A DNA stretch of 64,000 bases from CBEUVQ01 sp965546615 (GTDB lineage: Bacteria; Bacillota; Desulfotomaculia; Desulfotomaculales; Desulfohalotomaculaceae), in the NCBI GenBank assembly GCA_965546615.1, contig CBEUVQ010000003.1, positions 44,994 to 108,993 of the forward strand, written 5' to 3'. Positions 34,037 to 41,805 of the stretch are shown here, in pieces; the stretch's first letter is position 1, and each line of letters opens with the position of its first letter. The notes under the pieces were generated by a model that saw only the letters and a program-made list of their open reading frames with translations, was not told where the DNA came from and ran no database searches. A program made the position numbers and the translations under genes.

Positions 34037-34957
34037 ATGAAGTGGGATCTTTTGGAAAAAACCACCTTTTGGATTGAAGGCATTGAAATTGATGAGGTAA
34101 ACCTCGGTGAGGTGGCGGCAGTAACTGCCGATGCACTGAGTATGGATCGCGATAAAATCATGGTGGTTGATGTGCGGCCGGGACTTATTGCTTTTGACGT
34201 ACTGACACCGCAGGTTGAAGCGCAGTCAATTGCCGGCAAAGAGGTCGAAATCTTAAAAAGATTACAGCGATTGGACGGTGTAAAGCTGGCTGCAGGGGCT
34301 TCGGTGCACTCCGAAGGTGTTTTGGGATTGATTGCGTTAAAAGAAGAAGAGGTTGACGGCGTTTTGGCTGAATCGGCCAAACTTGCTGCCAATATTGAAC
34401 AAGCTGTAGCAAAACGGGCGGTGGTATTTGCTTCGGGAAGTGAAGTGATTGCCGGTAAAATACAGGACACCAACTCGCCGTATATCATTAACGCTTTAAA
34501 GGAAGCGGGTTATAACGTAAAATTCGGCGGTATTTTGGAAGATGACGTGCGCACTGCTGCAGCTTATCTGGAATCAGCGATCGAACAAGGTTATGGGCTG
34601 ATTGTTACTACCGGGGGTGTGGGTGCGGAAGATAAAGACTTCAGTATTGAGGCGATCTTAAAACTTGATCCTCGGGCTGCTGCGCCATACATTTTAAAAT
34701 TTAAGCCCGATTATCATCGGCACCATAAAGAGGGGGTAAGAATTGCGGTCGGACAGGTTGGTATCGCTAAGGTGGTAGCGTTACCCGGGCCTCATGAAGA
34801 AGCAAAATTGGGCTGTGACAGATTAATTCAGGGATTGGAAAGCGGTTTGGATAAAAATCAACTGGGGAACTATATAGCGGATGCGCTTAGACAGAGATGG
34901 CTTAACTTTATGAAAAAAGGAGGACACCATCATGGAACACAAAAATGTGGCAGCTGA
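34037..34957 (+). CDS. MoCF-domain (molybdopterin-binding/CinA-like) protein
   Basis: A 306-residue protein whose C-terminal half is a MoCF/MogA-like domain: FASGSEVIAGKIQDTNSPYI, ILEDDVRTAAAYLESAIEQG, LIVTTGGVGAEDKDFS and VVALPGPHEEAKLG, all in the CinA/MoeA order. The N-terminal 130 residues are unfamiliar. These domains bind molybdopterin or nucleotides; the neighbouring Mo hydroxylase operon makes a cofactor role attractive but unproven. ATG at 34037 after GGGAGGGGAC (TTG at 34034 possible). The gene's last 26 bases overlap the hydratase gene, whose ribosome site lies inside it, so the two are translationally coupled. Confidence 0.75.
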   Translation: MKWDLLEKTTFWIEGIEIDEVNLGEVAAVTADALSMDRDKIMVVDVRPGLIAFDVLTPQVEAQSIAGKEVEILKRLQRLDGVKLAAGASVHSEGVLGLIALKEEEVDGVLAESAKLAANIEQAVAKRAVVFASGSEVIAGKIQDTNSPYIINALKEAGYNVKFGGILEDDVRTAAAYLESAIEQGYGLIVTTGGVGAEDKDFSIEAILKLDPRAAAPYILKFKPDYHRHHKEGVRIAVGQVGIAKVVALPGPHEEAKLGCDRLIQGLESGLDKNQLGNYIADALRQRWLNFMKKGGHHHGTQKCGS

Positions 34958-35705
34958 GCTGCTTAATGCCGAGAGAACTCAAAAGCCCATTGAGGCACTG
35001 ACAACCACTTATCAGGGTTTGACTGTTGACGAAGCATACCGGATTCAATTGGCGCAGGTTTCTATTCGCCTTGAAGAAGGTCGAAAAATTGTGGGCAAAA
35101 AAATCGGGCTGACCAGTATCGGTATGCAGCAGCTGCTTGGTGTGAATGAACCGGACTACGGTCATTTGTTTGATGACATGCTGATACCGGAAGGGGAACC
35201 GTGTCGGCGGGATGAACTGATATGGCCGCGTATTGAAGGTGAGCTGGCCTTTGTTTTAAAAGACCGCCTGAAGGGACCGGGGGTAAATATCGCAGATGTT
35301 TATCGGGCTACCGATTACATTATTCCCGCTATTGAGATTGTAGACAGCAGAATTAAAGATTGGAAAATTAAACTGGCGGATACTATTGCTGATAATGCCT
35401 CCAGTGCACGTTTTGTTCTTGGCAACCGGATAGCGCCTGTTGATGAAATTGACCTGCGCCATGTAGGGATGGTTCTGGAGAAAAACGGTGTAATGGTCAA
35501 TAACGGAGCAGGTGCCGCAGTACTTGGCAATCCGGCCGCCGCTGTTGCTTGGCTGGCAAATAAACTGGCGAGTTACGACATCGCGTTGGAGCCGGGAGAA
35601 ATTATCCTCTCCGGTGCATTAACCGCTGCGGTGGATGCGGCGGCGGGTGATGTGTTTACAGTATCGTTCCATACATTGGGCAGTATTAATCTAAAGTTTA
35701 TTTAA
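34932..35705 (+). CDS. mhpD: 2-keto-4-pentenoate hydratase / oxalocrotonate decarboxylase family protein
   Basis: A 257-residue cytoplasmic enzyme of the MhpD/FAH-like family. It adds water to 2-oxopent-4-enoate to give 4-hydroxy-2-oxovalerate, or, in the sister family, decarboxylates 4-oxalocrotonate. Characteristic segments are GKKIGLTSIGMQQLLGVNEPDYG, IEGELAFVL with the metal-binding glutamates, AIEIVDSRIKDW and GALTAAVDAAAGD. Next to it lie the acylating acetaldehyde dehydrogenase and the aldolase that use its product, which favours the hydratase role. GGAGG lies seven bases before the ATG. Confidence 0.85.
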   Translation: MEHKNVAAELLNAERTQKPIEALTTTYQGLTVDEAYRIQLAQVSIRLEEGRKIVGKKIGLTSIGMQQLLGVNEPDYGHLFDDMLIPEGEPCRRDELIWPRIEGELAFVLKDRLKGPGVNIADVYRATDYIIPAIEIVDSRIKDWKIKLADTIADNASSARFVLGNRIAPVDEIDLRHVGMVLEKNGVMVNNGAGAAVLGNPAAAVAWLANKLASYDIALEPGEIILSGALTAAVDAAAGDVFTVSFHTLGSINLKFI

Positions 35706-35734
35706 CATTAACATCGAGAAAGGGAGTTGGGCTT

Positions 35735-36610
35735 GTGGAAAAAGTAAAAGTAGCTGTAATCGGACCTGGCAACATCGGGACTGACTTAATGTACAAAATA
35801 TTCCGCAGTCAGTATCTGGAAATGTCTTTGATGCTGGGTGTAGTTGAATCAGAGGGCATAAAAAGAGCACGCAACATGGGAGTTAGAACATCTATCGAAG
35901 GTATTAACAGTATTCTTGAAGACGATGAAATCAAAATTGTATTTGATGCCACCAGTGCAAAAGCTCATTTGAAGCATGCTCCGCTGCTTAAAGAAGCCGG
36001 TAAAATTGCCATCGATTTAACTCCGGCAGCAGTAGGTCCTTATGTTGTACCCAGTGCAAACATTGATCAAGTTAAAGATGAAATGAATGTTAATATGGTA
36101 ACCTGCGGCGGTCAGGCAACGGTGCCGATTGTCTATGCTATCAGTCAGGTAACCAAGGTAGATTATGCCGAAATTGTAGCTTGTATTGCCAGTAAAAGTG
36201 CCGGACCGGGTACACGGCAAAACATTGATGAGTTTACTCAAACAACGGCCAAGGCTTTATCGGTAGTTGGCGGTGCTGAAAAAGGTAAAGCAATTATTGT
36301 CTTAAACCCGGCCGAACCGCCGCTGATGATGTCCAATACTATTTACTGTCAGGTGGAAAATCCTGATGAAGCGGCAATAACAGCATCTGTTGAAAAAATG
36401 GTAAAACGCGTACAGCAGTATGTTCCGGGTTATCGCCTGCGGGTGCCGCCAATCATAGACGGCAGCAAAGTTACAACAATAGTGGAAGTCCAGGGAGCAG
36501 GGGATTTCCTGCCAGAGTATGCCGGAAACTTAGATATTGAAACTTCAGCAGCAGTAGCGGCAGCGGAAAAATTTGCCGCTGGAATCTTAAAAAAGGAAGT
36601 GGTAGCATGA
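35735..36610 (+). CDS. mhpF: Acylating acetaldehyde dehydrogenase
   Basis: A 291-residue enzyme that oxidises acetaldehyde with NAD and CoA to acetyl-CoA, normally receiving acetaldehyde through a channel from its partner aldolase. The N-terminal Rossmann motif is VIGPGNIGTDL and the catalytic cysteine lies in VTCGGQATVP. The length matches MhpF/DmpF. GTG start at 35735 after GGGAG. Its stop overlaps the aldolase start (ATGA), as expected for a two-subunit complex. Confidence 0.95.
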   Translation: MEKVKVAVIGPGNIGTDLMYKIFRSQYLEMSLMLGVVESEGIKRARNMGVRTSIEGINSILEDDEIKIVFDATSAKAHLKHAPLLKEAGKIAIDLTPAAVGPYVVPSANIDQVKDEMNVNMVTCGGQATVPIVYAISQVTKVDYAEIVACIASKSAGPGTRQNIDEFTQTTAKALSVVGGAEKGKAIIVLNPAEPPLMMSNTIYCQVENPDEAAITASVEKMVKRVQQYVPGYRLRVPPIIDGSKVTTIVEVQGAGDFLPEYAGNLDIETSAAVAAAEKFAAGILKKEVVA

Positions 36611-37623
36611 GTGACAAAAAACACATTCATATAGTTGACTCAACTCTGCGTGACGGCAGCCATGCCGTCAGCCATGAGTATACAGCAGAGCAGGTGGCAA
36701 AAATTGCTGCCGGCTTAGATGAAGCAGGTGTGGAATTTATTGAAGTTACCCATGGTGACGGCTTGGCGGGATCATCATTTAACTATGGTTTTGCGGCCAT
36801 CAGTGATGAGGAAAAGCTCAAAGCTGCAAACAGTGTGATTAAAAACGGCAAACTGACAGTTTTATTGATTCCGGGAATTGGAACGAAAAAAGATTTGGAA
36901 ATGGCCATTAACAACGGGGCGAAAGTTGTTCGTGTGGCTACCCATTGTACCGAAGCGGACATTGCAGAACAGCATATTGGCATGGCCAAAAAGATGGGAC
37001 TGGAAGCTATCGGTTTCTTAATGATGTCCCACATGATTGAGCCGGAAAAACTGGTGGAACAGGCAAAACTTTTTGAATCATACGGTGCTGATGTGGTTTA
37101 TATAGCAGATTCTGCCGGTGCAATGCTGCCGGAGGAAGCTTATGAGCGTGTTTCGGCAGCGGTGAAAGCATTAAGTGTTCCGGTCGGCTACCATGCGCAC
37201 AACAATATGACATTGGCCACTGCAAATTCTTTAGCTGCAATTGAAGCGGGAGCAACCTATATTGACGGCACATGCCGCGGACTTGGCGCAGGTGCGGGCA
37301 ACACCCAATTAGAGGCGTTGGTGGGCGTGCTGGACAAAAAGGGTTATTACACCGGAATTGACATGTACAAAATTATGGATGTAGCGGAAAAAATAGTAGA
37401 GCCGATGATGCACCGCCCACAAATCATAAACAGTGCTTCCTTTATGTTGGGTTACTCCGGAACATACGGCAGTTTCCTGCTGCACACATACAGAGCAGCT
37501 GAGAAGTTTGGCTTAGATCCGCGGGATATTATTGTTGAACTGGGGAACAGAAAAATGGTTGGCGGTCAGGAAGATATGATTATCGACGTTGCGTATCAGC
37601 TATCTAAGAAAAGAGGTGCTTAG
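36607..37623 (+). CDS. mhpE: 4-hydroxy-2-oxovalerate aldolase
   Basis: A 338-residue class II aldolase that splits 4-hydroxy-2-oxovalerate into pyruvate and acetaldehyde. It belongs to the HMGL-like TIM-barrel family: DSTLRDGSHA at the N-terminus, metal-ligand histidines in GYHAHNNMTLA and a C-terminal DmpG-like communication domain (FLLHTYRAAEKFGLD, GGQEDMIIDVA). It forms the channelled complex with the dehydrogenase encoded just upstream (four-base overlap). In most organisms this pair serves aerobic meta-cleavage; here it sits with oxygen-independent chemistry. Confidence 0.95.
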   Translation: MSDKKHIHIVDSTLRDGSHAVSHEYTAEQVAKIAAGLDEAGVEFIEVTHGDGLAGSSFNYGFAAISDEEKLKAANSVIKNGKLTVLLIPGIGTKKDLEMAINNGAKVVRVATHCTEADIAEQHIGMAKKMGLEAIGFLMMSHMIEPEKLVEQAKLFESYGADVVYIADSAGAMLPEEAYERVSAAVKALSVPVGYHAHNNMTLATANSLAAIEAGATYIDGTCRGLGAGAGNTQLEALVGVLDKKGYYTGIDMYKIMDVAEKIVEPMMHRPQIINSASFMLGYSGTYGSFLLHTYRAAEKFGLDPRDIIVELGNRKMVGGQEDMIIDVAYQLSKKRGA

Positions 37624-37626
37624 TCA

Positions 37627-38247
37627 GTGAAGGTAGTCAATTTGTTAGCGGTGGTGGATGCTGAAAAGTGCAGAGGTTGTCGGACCTGTGAGCGGATTTG
37701 TCCCGTTGTCGCTATTACAATGGAAAACCGTAAAGCTGTAATTGATGCCGAGCGCTGCCGGGGCTGCAACAACTGTGAACAGCGCTGTCCGGACCATGCT
37801 ATCACTATGGTTAAACGTGAGAAGCCGATAGTTGTTAAGGTTGATGTAAGTGCTGTGGATTATGAGGAAATTAAAGAACTCTGCCGCAAGGCCAAATTTA
37901 ATCCGGAACAATTAATTTGTTACTGCACCGCCACCAGAGCTGAGGAAGCTGCGGCTGCTATTTTGCAGGGTGCGAAAACCCCCGAAGAAGTGTCTTTTTT
38001 AACCGGTGTGCGTACCGGCTGCAAAGTGGAATGCATTCAACCTATCTTAAGACTGCTGGAAGCTGCCGGTATTAAGCCCGAGCCGCCTAAAGGAGGCTGG
38101 CAGTGGTACGGTCGTACCGTTACTGTTTGGGAAATTCCGGAAGAAGTGAAGAAAAAATATGCCAGCCGCGGTTTCTATTTTGACGAAGATATTGAAATTT
38201 TAAATCGGGTCGTTGATGCACCCGCTCAAGAAAGGAGTGACTCATAA
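37627..38247 (+). CDS. Ferredoxin fused to a BFD-like [2Fe-2S] domain
   Basis: A 206-residue redox protein. Residues 8-62 hold two CxxCxxCxxxCP clusters (CRGCRTCERICP and CRGCNNCEQRCP), the signature of a 2[4Fe-4S] ferredoxin. Residues 98-150 have the BFD-like pattern CYCT...TGVRTGCKVEC, four cysteines that should hold a [2Fe-2S] cluster. The C-terminal 55 residues are unfamiliar (WQWYGRTVTVWEIPEEV). It probably shuttles electrons for an oxidoreductase in this pathway, possibly the Mo hydroxylase or an unseen ring reductase. GTG start, three bases after the aldolase stop, and a one-base overlap with the next gene. Confidence 0.85.
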   Translation: MKVVNLLAVVDAEKCRGCRTCERICPVVAITMENRKAVIDAERCRGCNNCEQRCPDHAITMVKREKPIVVKVDVSAVDYEEIKELCRKAKFNPEQLICYCTATRAEEAAAAILQGAKTPEEVSFLTGVRTGCKVECIQPILRLLEAAGIKPEPPKGGWQWYGRTVTVWEIPEEVKKKYASRGFYFDEDIEILNRVVDAPAQERSDS

Positions 38248-39668
38248 TGCGTGCCCCGTTTACACCTTTACCGCCTCGCGCATCACAATACGGTATTGAT
38301 CCCTCTTTGGTAAAGACCAGAGTGGCTGAACTGCCGGGAATGACCGCAGTGACTTATAAGGAACTGTTTCCTGACCTGCCGGAAATTATTTACCCCGGCG
38401 ACGAAGGGCTGGCAGCGATTCGGAAGGCTGCTGAAAACGCTCTGAAAAATGTAGACATGAGTATGATCAAACCTGATCAATCTGTTAATATACTGGCTTC
38501 GCACCATGGTTTTACCCTTTTGGGCGGCGAACCTTATGCGGAAATGTTAAAAACAATTAAAGACGTTATTGAAGAGAGAACGGGTTGTAAAAATATCCGC
38601 CTGCGTGCCGGTGTAGGGCTGCGCTTCCGGGAAACGGAAGAATATATTAAGCGCTATGGCTTGGATAAACATTTTAACGGGAAGGCAATCGGTGTTGCTC
38701 CGGTTGATCAGGGAATTCCCATTGAAACAGAAGTAGGAACGTTATACGGCATTAAAAAGGTTTATGATGCCGATTGGATTGTTCATGCCCATAACAGCGA
38801 TGTGCGGGAAGTGCATTTTCACCGTCAGGTTGACCGGGCGGTAAAACCGTTTGGTATGTCTTATGCTCGGATAGAAACTCGGTCAACTTATCACCAAAAC
38901 TTGGGACCGAGAGCGGCAAACTTTACCGCCCGGGCGATATTTGATTCTCCGTTTGTTCAAAGCAAATTTGCTTTTTCCGCATTTTTAAAAGTAGCACCTA
39001 ACGGCATTATTGATGTTGATGCTGATAATGATTTGTATGCGTTAAATGATCGGGTAACGGAAAGCGGCTGTCGTTACTACGGAAAGATGATGACGCTGTT
39101 TGGTGAAATTGATGAATGTATTGCCGCTTTGGACTTTCCCTGCCCGGTAGTATACGTATTTTCGGCCGGGGTAATTTATGCCAACTTTGCAGGAGCAAAT
39201 ACCGATTTATATGACCTGGATGTACCGCTGCCGGCGTATACTTGGTATACAGAAGCATTTTACGGCAAACGCGGCAGACCGCTGTTGGATGATATCCCGA
39301 GAGTAAATCCCGCAATAAAAATGTGCGTGCATAATTATGCTTGGACCGGTTACCCCAGCGCGTTCTTTAGTGAACATATTCCGACAATTGTGGTCGGTCA
39401 AGAACAAGCAGAGCTTTTTAACCGTGATCCCCAAAATTTAACCTACATGAAGCATGCGACGGTGGCCGAGGATACCAAAGCAGCTATGGAATTTGCTTAT
39501 AAAACAACCGGCACTAAAAAAGTGGTTATTTTTGACGGTGCAATGGGTGGAATCAATGTCAGTGAACCTATGGCGGAGTATCTGTTGAAGAAGGCTCCTG
39601 AAGTAAGCCGCAGGGTAGATGAAGAGCTGCTGCCCAAGTGGCTGCGCCAGCGTGGTGTAATGCTGTAA
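38247..39668 (+). CDS. LarA-like (DUF2088-related) protein, divergent; putative nickel-pincer enzyme
   Basis: A 473-residue protein that by eye follows the order of the LarA family: an N-terminal half with NIRLRAGVGLRFRETEEY in the place of the GTHRP-TEEE loop, VGTLYGIKKVYDADWIVHAHN in the place of the GTPVEVN-ADLVI segment, and VHFHRQVDRAVKPFG in the place of PHxFAGFSGGxK, keeping a histidine and lysine. LarA uses a nickel-pincer nucleotide bound to such a lysine to racemise 2-hydroxy acids by hydride transfer. The neighbouring larC supports a nickel-pincer role. Substrate unknown; the match is remote and needs a profile search. It overlaps the ferredoxin stop by one base. Confidence 0.5.
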   Translation: MRAPFTPLPPRASQYGIDPSLVKTRVAELPGMTAVTYKELFPDLPEIIYPGDEGLAAIRKAAENALKNVDMSMIKPDQSVNILASHHGFTLLGGEPYAEMLKTIKDVIEERTGCKNIRLRAGVGLRFRETEEYIKRYGLDKHFNGKAIGVAPVDQGIPIETEVGTLYGIKKVYDADWIVHAHNSDVREVHFHRQVDRAVKPFGMSYARIETRSTYHQNLGPRAANFTARAIFDSPFVQSKFAFSAFLKVAPNGIIDVDADNDLYALNDRVTESGCRYYGKMMTLFGEIDECIAALDFPCPVVYVFSAGVIYANFAGANTDLYDLDVPLPAYTWYTEAFYGKRGRPLLDDIPRVNPAIKMCVHNYAWTGYPSAFFSEHIPTIVVGQEQAELFNRDPQNLTYMKHATVAEDTKAAMEFAYKTTGTKKVVIFDGAMGGINVSEPMAEYLLKKAPEVSRRVDEELLPKWLRQRGVML

Positions 39669-39686
39669 GGAGTACTTTAATGCCCC

Positions 39687-39716
39687 GGAACCATAGCTGT
39701 TTTCAGTTATGGTTCC
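39687..39716 (+). terminator. Long hairpin between the LarA-like gene and larC
   Basis: GGAACCATAGCTG (39687-39699) and CAGTTATGGTTCC (39704-39716) form a 13-bp stem (one G-U pair) with a TTTT loop, 19 bases after the LarA-like stop. There is no immediate T-run (CCAATCCCCCC follows), so it may stabilise or partly attenuate the transcript before larC instead of ending it. Confidence 0.6.
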
Positions 39717-39818
39717 CAATCCCCCCTCTAAAGTTTTTCTCGTAAACAAATCAATACCTGATTTTTGATGATTCATTACCAGGCGTTATGTCAGCAACCG
39801 TATGGGAGGATCAGAATA

Positions 39819-40610
39819 ATGTCGATTATTTATTTTGATTGTTTTTCCGGAATCAGCGGGGATATGATTATCGGTGCCCTGCTGGATGCCGGGCTGCCTT
39901 TTGAAGAGCTGCGGCAGGAGCTGGATAAATTAAACCTAACCAACTATAAAATTAGCTGCAAACCGGTGACTAAAAAGGGAATTTCCGCTACTAAGTTTAG
40001 CGTGGAATGCGATGAGCATCATCCCCACCGCCACTTGGGAGACATTAAAAAAATTATCACTGAAAGTTCTTTGGACGAGCCGATAAAAGAAACAGTATTA
40101 AAGATTTTTGGCGTATTGGCGGAAGCAGAAGGCAAAATTCACGGCGTAAGTCCGGATAAAATTCATTTTCATGAAGTTGGGGCGGTAGACGCAATTGTAG
40201 ATATTGTCGGGGCGGTAGTGGGGCTGCACAAATTGAACGTTACAAAAGTATATGCTTCGGCATTAAATGTCGGCGGCGGCTGGACAAACTGTATGCACGG
40301 TAAAATTCCGGTACCGGCCCCGGCGGCGTTGGAATTATTAAAAAGTGTACCTATTTATAATTCCGGAGTGAACTCAGAACTGATTACCCCCACCGGTGCT
40401 GCTGTTTTAACTGCAGTATGCGATAACTTCGGAGATTTGCCGGTGATTATTCCCCAAACCGTCGGATACGGTGCCGGAACGGCTGATCTTGAAATACCAA
40501 ATTTGCTGCGGGTGATTGTCGGCGAACCATACCATCGTCACAACCACAACCATAACCACAACCACAAACATGACCATATCCACAATCATAACCATAACCA
40601 CAACCACTAG
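39819..40610 (+). CDS. larC: LarC1-type nickel insertion protein with a His-Asn tail, lacking LarC2
   Basis: A 263-residue protein of the LarC (DUF111) family: IIYFDCFSGISGDMIIGALLDAG at the N-terminus, EHHPHRHLGDI, IHFHEVGAVDAIVDIVGA and ITPTGAAVLTA. LarC inserts nickel into the pincer nucleotide of lactate racemase. This copy ends with a 25-residue tail containing 13 histidines alternating mostly with asparagine, a likely nickel store, then TAG. The C-terminal CTP-binding LarC2 region of full-length LarC is absent, and the next 320 bp are AT-rich and non-coding. larB and larE are not in the window. ATG at 39819 after GGGAGGA; earlier in-frame starts lack a site. Confidence 0.9.
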   Translation: MSIIYFDCFSGISGDMIIGALLDAGLPFEELRQELDKLNLTNYKISCKPVTKKGISATKFSVECDEHHPHRHLGDIKKIITESSLDEPIKETVLKIFGVLAEAEGKIHGVSPDKIHFHEVGAVDAIVDIVGAVVGLHKLNVTKVYASALNVGGGWTNCMHGKIPVPAPAALELLKSVPIYNSGVNSELITPTGAAVLTAVCDNFGDLPVIIPQTVGYGAGTADLEIPNLLRVIVGEPYHRHNHNHNHNHKHDHIHNHNHNHNH

Positions 40611-40714
40611 CATTATTTGAACAAAGCTAAAAAGGTTTCTTTATTCCATAAATAAACAGATTTTTTATTATTTTTATTATAGATTTTATTTAACAAATAA
40701 TACAAAAATTCGAC

Positions 40715-40814
40715 AATAACGAATTGTAATTTTTTTATCATGAAGGTATTGGCCAGATGTGCAGAGAAATAACTTTCCAACGAGAATACCGAAATAATAT
40801 TCGGTAATAACGAA
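40715..40814 (+). promoter_or_regulatory. Candidate operator/promoter region of the Mo hydroxylase operon
   Basis: ACCGAA (40788-40793) and TTCGGT (40800-40805) form a perfect palindrome around ATAATA, inside AATACCGAA...TTCGGTAAT. Two direct copies of AATAACGAA lie at 40715-40723 and 40806-40814. All match the half-sites before the IclR gene. A -10-like TAATAT sits in the palindrome centre. The rest of the 322-bp gap (40611-40932) is very AT-rich with no convincing gene. Confidence 0.65.
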
Positions 40815-40932
40815 CACCGTGGGGTTGAGTTTGTGGCTGTATCAGTTTTTGGGAGGGGTGGTGAACACGTTTTAAAGAAAAAGTTAATTTTGCGGTTAGC
40901 TTTTTAATCACTACTTGAAAGGAGTGGAAGGG

Positions 40933-41787
40933 ATGAACGGTGTTACATTTTTCTCACCTGCCACTGTGCAGGAGACAGCAGAATTGTTAAACAGTTATCA
41001 GAATGTCGGCATTATAGCCGGGGGAACCGACTTGGTGCCGCTGTATAATCTGCGTGAGAAAAAACCTCAAACCAATTTGGTGTATATTGGAAAAATTGAC
41101 GCCCTGAAAGAAGTTAAAGTAGAAAACAATGCTTTGGTGATTGGTGCGTTAACTACATTCTCTGAATTGGAACAAAATCCGTTGGTGAAGAAGTATGCTC
41201 CTGCTTTGGCCGATGCGGCATATCAAATGGGTACTCCGCAGGTGCGCAATCAGGGTACAATTGGCGGCAACATTGTAAATGCTTCTCCGGCGGCTGACGG
41301 TGCGGTAGCACTGCTGGCTGAAGCGGCGGTAGTTACTATAGTCTCTGCGTCCGGCGAGCGCAAAGTAAACCTCGAAGAGTTTTTCTTGGATAAAGGAAAA
41401 GTTGATTTGAAAAACGACGAATTAGTGACCGGTGTCGAAATCCCTCTAACTGACGGGATAACTAAAAAAGGTGTGCATTTGCGCAGCCAACAAAGAAGAG
41501 GGAGCAGTTTGGCCCTTGTCAGCATTGCGGTAAGTGCTGATTTTAAAGACAATCAGTGCTTAGGGGTGCGTGTTTCCGGAGGTGCGCTGGCGCCTAAGCC
41601 GCTGCGCTGCAGAGAAACTGAACAAGCAATAGGTAATGGCACAGCGGTAGACATGAAAAATGTTTATGATAAGCTTGCTGCTGAAATCAGCCCCATTGAC
41701 GATGCAAGAGCAGCTGCTTGGTACCGCACTGAAGTTGCCCAAGTTCTTGTCAAACGAGCTTTAGAGCGAGTTTTAAATCAAGCTTAA
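40933..41787 (+). CDS. Molybdenum hydroxylase FAD-binding subunit (NdhF/XdhB/CoxM type)
   Basis: A 284-residue subunit that binds FAD and passes electrons on from the iron-sulfur clusters. The signatures are GIIAGGTDLVPL and the later GTIGGNIVNASPAAD, the two FAD pyrophosphate loops of the CO dehydrogenase flavoprotein family, followed by the C-terminal domain (LALVSIAVSADF, GVRVSGGALAPKPLR). The size fits NdhF of Eubacterium barkeri nicotinate dehydrogenase. ATG at 40933 after GGAGTGG. It is the first gene of the hydroxylase operon, under the palindromic site at 40788. Confidence 0.93.
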   Translation: MNGVTFFSPATVQETAELLNSYQNVGIIAGGTDLVPLYNLREKKPQTNLVYIGKIDALKEVKVENNALVIGALTTFSELEQNPLVKKYAPALADAAYQMGTPQVRNQGTIGGNIVNASPAADGAVALLAEAAVVTIVSASGERKVNLEEFFLDKGKVDLKNDELVTGVEIPLTDGITKKGVHLRSQQRRGSSLALVSIAVSADFKDNQCLGVRVSGGALAPKPLRCRETEQAIGNGTAVDMKNVYDKLAAEISPIDDARAAAWYRTEVAQVLVKRALERVLNQA

Positions 41788-41805
41788 TTAGGAGGGGTGA
41801 CGCAA

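Noticed and set aside
40535..40607. ACCACAACCATA-like hexamer repeats as non-coding tandem repeats
   Set aside because: They are in frame with larC and code for its alternating His-Asn metal-binding tail.
40825..40875. A 16-codon ORF (TTG start) before the Mo hydroxylase operon
   Set aside because: Its presumed ribosome site abuts the start codon with no spacing, and there is no other support.
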